NCBI GenBank assembly: GCA_020430865.1
Contig: JAGQIY010000921.1
Span: forward strand, 1 to 10,862
Length of the DNA: 10,862 nucleotides
Source of the DNA: Myxococcales bacterium
GTDB taxonomy: Bacteria; Myxococcota; Polyangia; Polyangiales; Polyangiaceae
Direction: 5' to 3'
The position numbers were made by a program, and so were the translations under genes. Below, piece by piece: positions 1 through 6,290 of this stretch. The notes under the pieces are model-generated. The model was not told the origin of the DNA and did not search any database. It saw nothing but the letters and a program-made list of their open reading frames with translations. The first letter of the stretch is position 1. Every line of letters starts with the position of its first letter.

Positions 1-2
1 CC

Positions 3-362
3 GCGGAGGGCTTGCAGACCGCGCTGCAGAAGATCCCGGCGCTGCGCGAGGAGTTCTGGCAGAACCTCAAGGTCGTCGGCACCGGCGAGGAGCTGAACCA
101 GACCCTGGAGAAGGCCGGGCGCGTCGCCGATTTCCTCGAGATGGGGGAGCTGATGTGCCTCGACGCGCTGAAGCGCGACGAGTCCTGTGGCGGTCACTTC
201 CGCGAGGAACACCAGACTGCCGAAGGCGAGGCGAAGCGTGACGACGACAACTACCAGTACGTTGCCGCGTGGGAATGGACCGGCGAAGCCGGCAAGCAGA
301 AGCTGAACAAAGAGACGCTGGACTTCGAGTACGTGAAGCCCTCGCAGCGAAGCTACAAGTGA
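3..362 (+). CDS. sdhA: Succinate dehydrogenase / fumarate reductase flavoprotein subunit, C-terminal part (5' end outside window)
   Basis: This is the last ~119 residues of the FAD-binding subunit of complex II, which oxidises succinate to fumarate on the cytoplasmic face of the membrane and passes electrons to SdhB. The reading frame is open from the left edge to TGA at 360-362, so the gene is partial. The segment [15 protein letters not shown] matches the conserved Arg/His substrate-site region of the family, and the protein ends with [11 protein letters not shown], a tail typical of the non-classical SdhA seen in Bacteroidetes and deltaproteobacteria. The helical C-terminal domain ([23 protein letters not shown] and following) also fits. 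sdhB follows after 19 bases in the same direction, the usual A-B order. The membrane anchor gene is expected upstream, outside the window. Identification rests on these motifs plus the neighbour and is firm. Confidence 0.93.
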   Translation, partial: AEGLQTALQKIPALREEFWQNLKVVGTGEELNQTLEKAGRVADFLEMGELMCLDALKRDESCGGHFREEHQTAEGEAKRDDDNYQYVAAWEWTGEAGKQKLNKETLDFEYVKPSQRSYK

Positions 363-381
363 GACGGAGGAGACCAGAGAG

Positions 382-1164
382 ATGGAAACGATCAACCTGA
401 AGCTCCACGTCTGGCGCCAGAAGGGGCCGAACGATGCTGGTGGGTTCAAGGTCTACGAGGCCAAGGACATCAGCACCCACGCCTCCTTCCTGGAGATGCT
501 CGACGTCGTCAACGAGCGGCTCCTGGAGCAGGGCGAGGAGCCCATTGCCTTCGATCACGACTGCCGAGAAGGGATCTGCGGCATGTGCGGCATGGTGATC
601 AACGGCAGGCCGCATGGTCCGCAGCGCGAAACCACCGCGTGCCAGCTCCACATGCGGCAGTTCAAGAACGGTGACGAGATCTGGATCGAGCCGTGGCGCG
701 CGAAGGCGTTCCCGGTGGTCAAGGATCTGGTGGTCAACCGCTCCGCATTCGATCGCATCATCCAGGCCGGCGGCTACATCTCGGTGCGTACCGGCTCGGC
801 GCGCGACGCCAACGAGATCCCGATCCCGAAGGAGAACGCGGATCTGGCGTTCGAGGCGGCGGCTTGCATCGGCTGTGGCGCTTGCGTCGCCGCCTGCCCG
901 AACGCTTCCGCCTCGCTCTTCACGGCCGCCAAGATCGCTCATCTGGCGCTGGTGCCCCAGGGTCAGGCCGAGCGTCAGGATCGAGTTCGAAAGATGGTTG
1001 CGCAGATGGACGCCGAGGGATTCGGTCATTGCACCAACCACTACGAGTGCATGGCGGCGTGCCCCAAGAACATCGACGTGGACTTCATCGCCAAGATGAA
1101 CCGCGACTTCTTGAAGTCGATGGTTACCGCGCGGAAGGATGTGGCGAGCCGAGACAAGGACTAG
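382..1164 (+). CDS. sdhB: Succinate dehydrogenase / fumarate reductase iron-sulfur subunit
   Basis: This 260-residue protein carries electrons from the flavoprotein to the membrane quinone site through three Fe-S clusters. The N-terminal plant-ferredoxin-like domain has C61, C66, C69 and C87 ([2Fe-2S] ligands, CREGICGMC). The C-terminal domain has C162[10 protein letters not shown]172-P, the usual [4Fe-4S] pattern plus a fourth Cys before Pro, and C217-x5-C223-x3-C227-P for the [3Fe-4S] cluster. All expected ligands are present, so the enzyme should be active. The sequence style ([42 protein letters not shown]) is that of type B complex II rather than the E. coli form. The ATG at 382 is preceded by a purine-rich site ACGGAGGAG (365-373). 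It is co-directional with sdhA and 19 bases downstream; a terminator follows. A quinol:fumarate reductase direction cannot be excluded from sequence alone. Confidence 0.96.
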   Translation: METINLKLHVWRQKGPNDAGGFKVYEAKDISTHASFLEMLDVVNERLLEQGEEPIAFDHDCREGICGMCGMVINGRPHGPQRETTACQLHMRQFKNGDEIWIEPWRAKAFPVVKDLVVNRSAFDRIIQAGGYISVRTGSARDANEIPIPKENADLAFEAAACIGCGACVAACPNASASLFTAAKIAHLALVPQGQAERQDRVRKMVAQMDAEGFGHCTNHYECMAACPKNIDVDFIAKMNRDFLKSMVTARKDVASRDKD

Positions 1165-1191
1165 GGCCTTCGTTTCGCTCCCCAGTCCGAC

Positions 1192-1226
1192 GCGGGCGGC
1201 TCCAGCGAGCCGCCCGTCCGCTTTTT
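1192..1226 (+). terminator. Intrinsic terminator of the sdh operon
   Basis: A perfect 9-bp GC-rich stem, CGGGCGGCT (1193-1201) pairing with AGCCGCCCG (1208-1216), closes a six-base loop CCAGCG. Five bases later there is a run of five T (1222-1226). It sits 28 bases after the sdhB stop codon. The T run is slightly displaced from the stem, but position and stem strength make termination likely. It also argues that the downstream hydrolase is a separate transcription unit whose start lies after this hairpin. Confidence 0.8.
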
Positions 1227-1258
1227 GGAGCTCCGCGTGGAGCCCGTCGGAGCCTGGC

Positions 1259-2311
1259 ATGTGGCTTGCTCAGGACCTGGGCATGAACCAATTCCTCGAT
1301 ACTCTGCTCGCGCCTGCCCAGCCGCGAGGCACTCGCATCCTGAAGGCGCTCGACCTGCTGCTCGATCGCGGTCTGCGCTCGAACCTCCCGCTGCCCTTCG
1401 AGGCGGCGCGCAATCAGCGAGACCTCGTAGAGCTGGGGCAGGTCGTCACGTACGAAGACCTCAGCGGGGCGGGTTGTCCCATGTTGCTGATACACTCGGT
1501 GAACGCGGCTGCCTGTGCGAAGGAGATGCAACCTCTCTTCGAACGATTCCGTGGGGAACGACCGCTGATCGCCGTCGATCTACCCGGCTTCGGAGGGTCG
1601 ACGCTGGCGACTGCCCCAGAACGGAGCACCTATCAACGCGCGCTCAGCCAGCTGCTGGTCGAACTCCATGAGCGCTTCGGCAAGCCCATCGACGTCGTTG
1701 CGTCGTCGCTGAGCGCTGAGTTCGCAGCGGTCGCGATCTGCCGCCAGCAGGCGTGCGTCCGTTCCTTCTGGATGCTCTCTCCGACGGGCTTCGCCCGCGA
1801 GAACCAGGTTGAGAAGCTCGGAGCCGAGCGCGTGGCCGAGCGCCGAGAGCGACTCGACAACCCGCTGATCGGGCGCAGCCTCTTCCGGCTGCTGCGAACT
1901 CGCCCCGTGCTGCACTACTACTTGAGCAAGAGCACTGCGCGACGACCCGATCGGGAGCTGGAGCGCTACATGCACAGGAGTGCAGCGCAGCGCGGGGCGC
2001 ACCGTGCGCCCCTGGCATTTCTGTCGGGTGCGCTGTTCGAGCCGAACGTCCGTGCCCGCTACTACGCCCGGCTCGGGGTGCCGACCTGGATCCTCTATGG
2101 CTCGGACCCTTACACCCGCTTCGACGAGGTCCTGGCGTTCGCTGGGGGTAATCCCCGCGTTCAAGCGGAGCGCATCGAGGGGGCCGGAGGATTGATTCAG
2201 TTCGACGCGACGGATCGCTGCGTGGAAAAGATGCGGAGTGAGCTCTCAGAGCTGGATCGCTTCGAGGTTCGCTGCGAGATCGCCAACGACGTGCAGAGCG
2301 GCTGGAACTGA
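1259..2311 (+). CDS. Alpha/beta-hydrolase-fold protein with atypical catalytic residues
   Basis: This 350-residue protein has the alpha/beta hydrolase layout: a strand plus oxyanion-hole-like turn (MLLIHSVNAAA, residues 75-85), the loop VDLPGFGGST (106-115), a nucleophile elbow VVASSLSAEF (146-155), a lid region (about 175-270), and the late strand VPTWILYGSDPYTRFD (274-289) with acid candidate D283. The elbow reads A-S-S150-L-S instead of GxSxG, so the Ser is kept but both flanking Gly are lost. Where a His is expected (consensus GxGHxxxxE) the sequence is GAGGLIQFD (308-316), with Gly at 311. Substrate is unknown, and it may be a non-classical or inactive member. No signal peptide is seen, so it is probably cytosolic. 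ATG 1259 has GGAG at 1249-1252; ATG 1283 (AGGA at 1272-1275) is an equal alternative giving 342 residues. The frame is open from 1139, but that start would overlap sdhB and its terminator. The stop overlaps a possible downstream ATG (TGATG). Confidence 0.8.
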   Translation: MWLAQDLGMNQFLDTLLAPAQPRGTRILKALDLLLDRGLRSNLPLPFEAARNQRDLVELGQVVTYEDLSGAGCPMLLIHSVNAAACAKEMQPLFERFRGERPLIAVDLPGFGGSTLATAPERSTYQRALSQLLVELHERFGKPIDVVASSLSAEFAAVAICRQQACVRSFWMLSPTGFARENQVEKLGAERVAERRERLDNPLIGRSLFRLLRTRPVLHYYLSKSTARRPDRELERYMHRSAAQRGAHRAPLAFLSGALFEPNVRARYYARLGVPTWILYGSDPYTRFDEVLAFAGGNPRVQAERIEGAGGLIQFDATDRCVEKMRSELSELDRFEVRCEIANDVQSGWN

Positions 2312-2391
2312 TGCGGGGGGTGGGCCATGGCGCGTCGCGCCTCGCCTGGAGAGCACTTGCGCCGCGGGTGCTCCCGCGTGACCCTTGGCGC

Positions 2392-2721
2392 ATGGGCTGG
2401 CGTAGGACCGCGTTGATACTCGGAGTTGCCCTGGGAGTGGCGTGCAGCGGAACCGACGGGCCTGGTCCGGAACGCGACGCCGGCGTCGACGCGAGCAGCG
2501 GTGGCGCCACCATCGGTGGCGCTGGTGGGACGCTGAGCGGCGGTGCGGGGGGAGTGGGCGGCACCTCGATGGGCGGCAGCGCCGGCGACGACGGCTGTCT
2601 GCCTGAGTGCTTCGCTCCCACCCAGTGCGTGAAGCAGTGCGGTGACGTGCCAGAGGACTACGGCTGCTGTCCGTGTCCCGAGGGCTACGTGGATGTGCTG
2701 ACCTGCCCGGACGCCGGCTAG
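2392..2721 (+). CDS. Small Cys-rich putative lipoprotein with Gly/Ser linker
   Basis: This 109-residue secreted protein has unknown function. From ATG 2392 the N-terminus is MGWRRTALILGVALGVAC18SG: basic residues, a hydrophobic stretch and a lipobox-like Cys, although Gly at -3 makes the lipobox suboptimal. A Gly/Ser/Ala-rich linker follows (about 34-68). The C-terminal 41 residues hold eight Cys (C69, C73, C79, C83, C92, C93, C95, C105), an even number consistent with a disulfide-stabilised knob displayed on the outer surface. The frame is also open from ATG 2311, whose A is the last base of the hydrolase stop; that start would add 27 residues before the signal sequence but would give translational coupling. 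No clear ribosome site marks either start, so the 5' end is uncertain. The same architecture (lipobox, Gly/Ser linker, Cys-rich part) occurs in the convergent VWA gene, and such proteins are common in myxobacteria. Confidence 0.68.
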   Translation: MGWRRTALILGVALGVACSGTDGPGPERDAGVDASSGGATIGGAGGTLSGGAGGVGGTSMGGSAGDDGCLPECFAPTQCVKQCGDVPEDYGCCPCPEGYVDVLTCPDAG

Positions 2722-2744
2722 TCGCTGGTCAAGCGTAGCTGCGA

Positions 2745-2765
2745 CGACGAGACCGGTCCTCGTCG
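2745..2765. terminator. GC-rich hairpin downstream of the small lipoprotein gene, possible terminator
   Basis: A 7-bp perfect inverted repeat, CGACGAG (2745-2751) and CTCGTCG (2759-2765), is separated by a seven-base loop that itself contains ACCGGT. It lies 23 bases after the + strand stop at 2721. No T run follows on either strand, so it may be a weak or Rho-assisted terminator, or only a chance hairpin in GC-rich DNA. Confidence 0.35.
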
Positions 2766-2796
2766 CATCTCGGTCACAGCGCTGGGTCGACGCTCG

Positions 2797-2873
2797 AGCG
2801 GCTGCAGGAACCGCAGCGGCTGCAGGAACCGCAATCGCTCGAGAACCGCAATCGCTCGAGAACCGCAATCGCT
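2797..2873. repeat. Short tandem repeat array A (18-base and 17-base units) in a convergent gap
   Basis: Two identical 18-base units, agcggctgcaggaaccgc (2797-2814 and 2815-2832), are followed by two identical 17-base units, aatcgctcgagaaccgc (2833-2849 and 2850-2866), and a partial copy aatcgct (2867-2873). Both unit types share the (A)GAACCGC or GGAACCGC end and contain a palindromic hexamer, CTGCAG or CTCGAG. The array starts after the small lipoprotein gene and ends seven bases before the stop codon of the convergent VWA gene. No reading frame uses it. Function is unknown. Confidence 0.9.
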
Positions 2874-2879
2874 ACGAGG

Positions 2880-4223
2880 TCAGTGGGGGATCCCGTCGGC
2901 GCAGCCGAACAGGATCCCGACCTTGGCCGCGTCGTCGTTCTGCACGACGGCGCAGGTGTCGGGGCAGAGGAAGATGCGGTTGTTCTCGATGTAGAACGAG
3001 TCGGCCGCGCATGACGCTGCGTCGGGCACCTGCTTGTAGCGTTGCTCGGTTCCGCCAGTCCCCGGCGTGTAGCTGACGACCACGGTCTCGAGATCGATGG
3101 TTTCACCTTCAGGGGGCTCGGGGATGTCGAACTCGCACGCGACCTTCGAGCCTGCGATGACGCCATCCGCGATGGCGAGGAAGATGGCGTCGAAGGAGTC
3201 GTTCTCGCAGCTGGGATAGCGTAGCCCCTGAGTGAGGATGCTCAGCTCTTGATACCCAGTGCCCTCGCCCGCTGAGCCGTTCGCGCACCGCGCGTCCTGA
3301 ATCGGATCCGTGGGTGGCCAAGGGTCCGTCGCAGGGCTGTTCTCCTTCATGCCGACGATGCTGTAGAAGCGATAGTTCGCCTCTCCGTTGGGATCTCCGA
3401 ACATCGCGGGTGACATCGTTCGCAACGCTTGATCGAAGGCGTCCCCGGCGGTCACGCCGCCAGCGGTGTTGTCGCCGTCGTTGAAGTTGGCCCCCGCGAC
3501 GGAAGAGTTACAGCTCACGCCGTCGTCACTGATCTCCACGAACATCTTGAATGAATCCGCGCGGAGCCACTGCTCCCAGCCGTTGGGCGCGAGGTTGAAC
3601 TCGTCCGCGCGGCGAAAGGTGTCGAGGATCTTGCACAGCGAGTCGTGGCTGCCGATCTCCTGGCTGTAGTGGAAGAAATTCGCCGTGTTGACCGGCTGCG
3701 ATGGGGGCGAGGTACAACCGCCGCTCGGGATGCCGCTGAGAGGCGCCTCGATGCACACCGACTGGGAGCTCAATTTGCCGTGCTTCGCGAGCATGATCAC
3801 GCGGTAGTCGATGCCGGAGTTGCCGATGATGCTGGCGAAGTTGACGTTGATGTTGTTCTGCACGGCCTTGATCTCGCCGCCCATGCTGCCCGAGTTGTCG
3901 ATCACGATGATGATGTCGACCGGCTTCTTGACCAGCGTGGCCTCCGCGGACTGGCTCTCGCAGGCGCTGTCCGCCGTCAGCGCCCCATCGTTCGTGGAAG
4001 CGTCGATATTGAACCCGGCGCCGTCGCCGCCGTTGCCGCTTCCCGAGCTCCCGCCGCTGCTCGCATCCTGATCGCCGGTGCCGGCGCTGCCACCGAAGCT
4101 GATGGTCCCACCAGCGGAGTTGTCTTCACCACCACCACAGGCGGCGAAGCCAATCGTGGTCGCAGCGGCTGCAACCGTTAGGGAAGTCAGTGATCGAATT
4201 CGGAGAGCGGTGTAGCGCTTCAT
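2880..4223 (-). CDS. VWA-domain putative surface lipoprotein
   Basis: This 447-residue exported protein has a von Willebrand factor A domain, a metal-dependent protein-binding fold. The N-terminus MKRYTALRIRSLTSLTVAAAATTIGFAAC29 is a signal peptide with lipobox FAAC. A Gly/Ser/Asp-rich linker (about 30-85) follows. The VWA domain begins at PVDIIIVIDNSGSM with MIDAS residues D109-x-S111-x-S113, and continues with FKMFVEISDDGVSC as a likely later MIDAS strand. Many Cys in the second half suggest disulfides. The C-terminus FYIENNRIFLCPDTCAVVQNDDAAKVGILFGC resembles the closing segment of many myxobacterial VWA lipoproteins (recalled family knowledge). The ATG at 4223 has AGAGGTGAC immediately upstream (4224-4232), a fair ribosome site. 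A ligand cannot be named. It is convergent with the Cys-rich lipoprotein gene, and upstream of it lies a 368-base non-coding stretch. Adhesion or matrix binding at the cell surface is inference from the fold. Confidence 0.88.
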   Translation of the reverse strand: MKRYTALRIRSLTSLTVAAAATTIGFAACGGGEDNSAGGTISFGGSAGTGDQDASSGGSSGSGNGGDGAGFNIDASTNDGALTADSACESQSAEATLVKKPVDIIIVIDNSGSMGGEIKAVQNNINVNFASIIGNSGIDYRVIMLAKHGKLSSQSVCIEAPLSGIPSGGCTSPPSQPVNTANFFHYSQEIGSHDSLCKILDTFRRADEFNLAPNGWEQWLRADSFKMFVEISDDGVSCNSSVAGANFNDGDNTAGGVTAGDAFDQALRTMSPAMFGDPNGEANYRFYSIVGMKENSPATDPWPPTDPIQDARCANGSAGEGTGYQELSILTQGLRYPSCENDSFDAIFLAIADGVIAGSKVACEFDIPEPPEGETIDLETVVVSYTPGTGGTEQRYKQVPDAASCAADSFYIENNRIFLCPDTCAVVQNDDAAKVGILFGCADGIPH

Positions 4224-4591
4224 GTCACCTCTGTTGGGCTCTTCTCAGTGCGGGGCGAGGAGCACCGACCCGCACGGGAGACAACGATGCTTGAGAACCG
4301 ACCGCAGCATAACACGAACGCGAGGGCTCGCTCGCTCGTATCCACGGTGAAATGCCGGAGGCCGATGCGCCCCACGCGTCGCTTCGCGAGTTCTGCAGGC
4401 GTGAGCGACCCGGCTCTGGAGAAGGGGAGGTAATTCCCACGGAGAAACCCGCGGCCTGGGGGCGCCAGCACCCGCGCGCGGGGGAAGCCCCCCAGCGCGC
4501 CCATCGAGTGGTTGGTACAAAACGAAGACGCCGACGGAGGTCCGTCGGCGTCTCTGGAACCGCGAGTCCCAGCGGTGCGGATCGAGCGCGC
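4224..4591. other. Non-coding stretch between two - strand genes
   Basis: No convincing gene is visible here; open frames on both strands lack family motifs and ribosome sites. It holds the ribosome site of the VWA gene at its left end (4224-4232) and a strong - strand terminator for the neighbouring gene at its right end (4518-4553). On the - strand, TATGCT (+ strand AGCATA, 4306-4311) resembles a -10 hexamer about 80 bases before the VWA start, but no good -35 lies 16-18 bases upstream, so it is only a candidate. The part around 4440-4500 is extremely GC-rich with short runs of G and C. A small RNA cannot be excluded, but nothing supports one. Confidence 0.6.
4518..4553 (-). terminator. Strong intrinsic terminator of the 4592-5056 gene
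   Basis: A perfect 13-base inverted repeat, AGACGCCGACGGA (4526-4538) and TCCGTCGGCGTCT (4541-4553), has only two bases between arms, so in RNA it would form about 12 bp with a four-base loop. On the - strand the stem is followed by TCGTTTTG (complement of AAAA at 4519-4522), giving a T run four bases after the stem. It lies about 40 bases beyond the stop codon of the - strand gene at 4592 and would insulate the VWA gene from it. Confidence 0.85.
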
Positions 4592-5056
4592 TCAGCTCGC
4601 TGGCACGGGCAGGATCGGAGCCCACTCGAGGCGTTCCAGCATCGAGTCGTCGACGATCAGGCCTCGGTCGCTGAAGTGCAGGGCGTTGGCTTGCTCGCTG
4701 TCGCGGCGCTCGCCCACGAAGATGATGCCTTGACCCTTGCTGTTGTAACCCAGCTGCACGATCGCGTTCTTGAGCCAGCGGCCACCGCCCTCGAGCTCGA
4801 TCGCGTCCGGCAGGGTGTAGAAGCCTTCTGGTGGCAATGCCTTGAGCGTCTTTGCCCAGGTTGGTGAGCGTAGGGGTGTGGTGGGCTCTCCCCAGAACCA
4901 GCGGTTGTTCTCGTTGCGACCCGGTTTCACGATGAACTTCATGCCACCGTTCTCGGGCTGGCCCAGGTACACCAGCACCCCTGCGGGGAACTCCTCTTCG
5001 TGTCCCGGGTAGGCTTGGGTGGTGCGATAGAGTCCGGGATCCGGCAGATCAAGCAT
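4592..5056 (-). CDS. Conserved-looking hypothetical protein, 154 residues
   Basis: I do not recognise a family. The protein has no signal peptide, membrane segment or Cys, so it is probably a small soluble cytosolic protein. Visible features are an N-terminal PGLYRTTQAYPGHEEEFPAGVLVYLGQ segment suggesting beta strands (a compact barrel-like start), an aromatic patch NRWFWGEP (51-58), and a middle part TLKALPPEGFYTLPDAIELEGGGRWLKNAIVQLGYNSKGQGIIFVGER that alternates strand and turn. The end is GLIVDDSMLERLEWAPILPVP. Codon third positions are GC-rich like its neighbours and a strong terminator follows, so the gene is real. The ATG at 5056 has only a weak purine stretch upstream (AAGAAAG). It is divergent from the CAP lipoprotein gene with 162 bases between them, so the two may share a promoter region. 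No function is proposed. Confidence 0.8.
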   Translation of the reverse strand: MLDLPDPGLYRTTQAYPGHEEEFPAGVLVYLGQPENGGMKFIVKPGRNENNRWFWGEPTTPLRSPTWAKTLKALPPEGFYTLPDAIELEGGGRWLKNAIVQLGYNSKGQGIIFVGERRDSEQANALHFSDRGLIVDDSMLERLEWAPILPVPAS

Positions 5057-5078
5057 TCGTCAGCGTCTTTCTTGCTAG

Positions 5079-5095
5079 TCCGCCCCAGAGGCGGA
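5079..5095. other. Small inverted repeat in the divergent promoter region
   Basis: TCCGCC (5079-5084) and GGCGGA (5090-5095) form a 6-bp inverted repeat with a five-base spacer, 23 bases before the start of the - strand gene at 5056 and inside the 162-base divergent gap. It could be an operator or a leader hairpin of the - strand mRNA. In DNA this GC-rich it could also be chance. Confidence 0.3.
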
Positions 5096-5218
5096 GTTCG
5101 TGAGGCAAATCTGGGCGCGGAATGTAACCCAGATGCGTTCTCGCACAAGGTCCCCTCCGGTCGGTGGCGGATTCTCATCGAAGCAGGGCCGAGGGGTTGC
5201 TAGTGCTAGGCGTGACGC

Positions 5219-6127
5219 ATGCGTTCCTGGATCCTCTGGTCGTTCGCCCTGGCCCTCGTGGCGTGCGGGCCTCGCAACTCGAACCCTGAGCCTCCGCCGC
5301 TGCAGCGGCCAGCCGGGCCGCTGGATACCGCCCAGGCCGAGCGGTACGTCGTCGACCTGGTCAATCGTCACCGTGCCGCCCACGGGCTGGAACCCGTAGA
5401 GTGGGACGAAACAGCCGCCAAGGCCGCCCGTCGCCACGCCGCGGACATGACCCGGGTTGGCTTCACGGCGCACTGGGGGAGCGACGGTTCTGTGCCAGAG
5501 CAGCGCTATTCGGAGGCGGGGGGCGCGCACCTGGTCCAGGAGAACGCCGCCTGCTTCTTCGACGGAACCGCGAGGGAGCTGGATCCGAACCCGATGTTCG
5601 ACCCCGTCCAGCTCGAGCGCATCGAGAACGCGTTCTACGACGAGCAGCCCCCGAACGACGGGCATCGCACGAACATCCTCAAACCTTGGCACAACGGCCT
5701 GGGCGTGGGCCTGGCCAAACCCGTGGGCGTCGAGCAGCCCTGCATGGCGCAGGAGTTCACGGACAACTACGTCGAGCTGGCGACCCTGCCAGCCCAGGCC
5801 CAAAGAGGGCAGATGATCCGAGTCGCGGGGGAGGTGAAAGCTCCCGTCGAGTTCGGCGGAGTGGGCCTGGGGCGCATCGAGCCCGCGCGTCCCAAGACGG
5901 CGGCCGAGCTGAATCAGACCTCCACCTACGCCATGCCCGCTCCTGAAACGCTGTATGCGCCCGAGGGCTTCGTGACCCCCAAGCCGGTGAAGGTCGACGG
6001 ATCGAAGTTCGAGATTGAAATTCCGCTTGGAAAAATTCCTGGACGTTACATGGTGAGCGTCTGGGGCCGCTACCCTGACCAGAAGGAGCTTGGCATGATC
6101 AGCCTGCGCTCCATCACCGTCCGCTGA
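5219..6127 (+). CDS. CAP/SCP-domain (YkwD-like) lipoprotein
   Basis: This 302-residue lipoprotein has a CAP-superfamily domain (SCP/PR1-like, Pfam CAP). A short signal peptide MRSWILWSFALALVAC16 ends in a canonical lipobox LVAC, followed by a Pro-rich linker. The CAP domain covers about residues 37-175. It includes LVNRHRAAHGLEPVEWDETAAKAARRHAADM, then H85 in FTAHWG, E108 in VQENAACF, and the YkwD-type signature NDGHRTNILKPWHNGLGVGLA with H149; these fit the His/Glu cavity residues of the family. A further ~120 residues with beta-rich character (QMIRVAGEVKAPVEFGGVGLGRIE ... FEIEIPLGKIPGRYMVSVWGRY) form a second, unidentified domain. Bacterial CAP proteins are extracellular, but their biochemical role is mostly unresolved. 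The ATG at 5219 has only a weak AGG (5208-5210). No partner gene is evident; the kinase follows 163 bases later with a hairpin between. Confidence 0.88.
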   Translation: MRSWILWSFALALVACGPRNSNPEPPPLQRPAGPLDTAQAERYVVDLVNRHRAAHGLEPVEWDETAAKAARRHAADMTRVGFTAHWGSDGSVPEQRYSEAGGAHLVQENAACFFDGTARELDPNPMFDPVQLERIENAFYDEQPPNDGHRTNILKPWHNGLGVGLAKPVGVEQPCMAQEFTDNYVELATLPAQAQRGQMIRVAGEVKAPVEFGGVGLGRIEPARPKTAAELNQTSTYAMPAPETLYAPEGFVTPKPVKVDGSKFEIEIPLGKIPGRYMVSVWGRYPDQKELGMISLRSITVR

Positions 6128-6199
6128 GTCGCGAGCAGGAAGTACTGCTCTCCGTGCCGCCTTCCGCTCACCTTGTGCGTGAATCACGTAGACCCAGGC

Positions 6200-6222
6200 G
6201 GGGTGTGGGGCGCCCTCACCCC
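6200..6222. terminator. Strong GC hairpin after the CAP gene, possible terminator
   Basis: GGGGTG (6200-6205) pairs with CACCCC (6217-6222). Inside them a T/T mismatch and a GGG/CCC pair close a three-base loop GCG. The structure is symmetrical and very stable, 73 bases after the CAP stop codon. No T run follows on either strand, so termination would not be of the classical intrinsic type. It may instead mark a 3' end processed or protected by the hairpin. Confidence 0.4.
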
Positions 6223-6290
6223 CTGACCCAGCATTCTCGGCCGTTGGTCTTTCGCTCTCGACGGTGCTTGGCTAGAAGCGAAGGTGGGGG

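Noticed and set aside
1139..1258. Extended start of the hydrolase gene at 1139
   Set aside because: It would overlap the end of sdhB and translate through the operon terminator; ATG 1259 or 1283 have ribosome-like sites.
67..1260. A 397-codon open frame on the - strand opposite sdhA and sdhB
   Set aside because: It is antisense to two firmly identified genes. Its Arg/Ala/Gly/His-rich composition is what the reverse of GC-rich coding DNA gives, and it has no motif or ribosome site.
1644..2621. Long - strand frame opposite the hydrolase and small lipoprotein genes
   Set aside because: Low-complexity Pro/Ala/Arg/Ser content and complete overlap with genes that have better coding evidence.
2797..2873. 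Array A considered as a CRISPR remnant
   Set aside because: Units are directly joined with no unique spacers and are too short for CRISPR repeats; the same applies to arrays B and C.
5075..6187. A 370-codon - strand frame opposite the CAP lipoprotein gene
   Set aside because: The + strand has a lipobox and clear CAP motifs; the opposite frame is His/Arg/Gly-rich shadow sequence.
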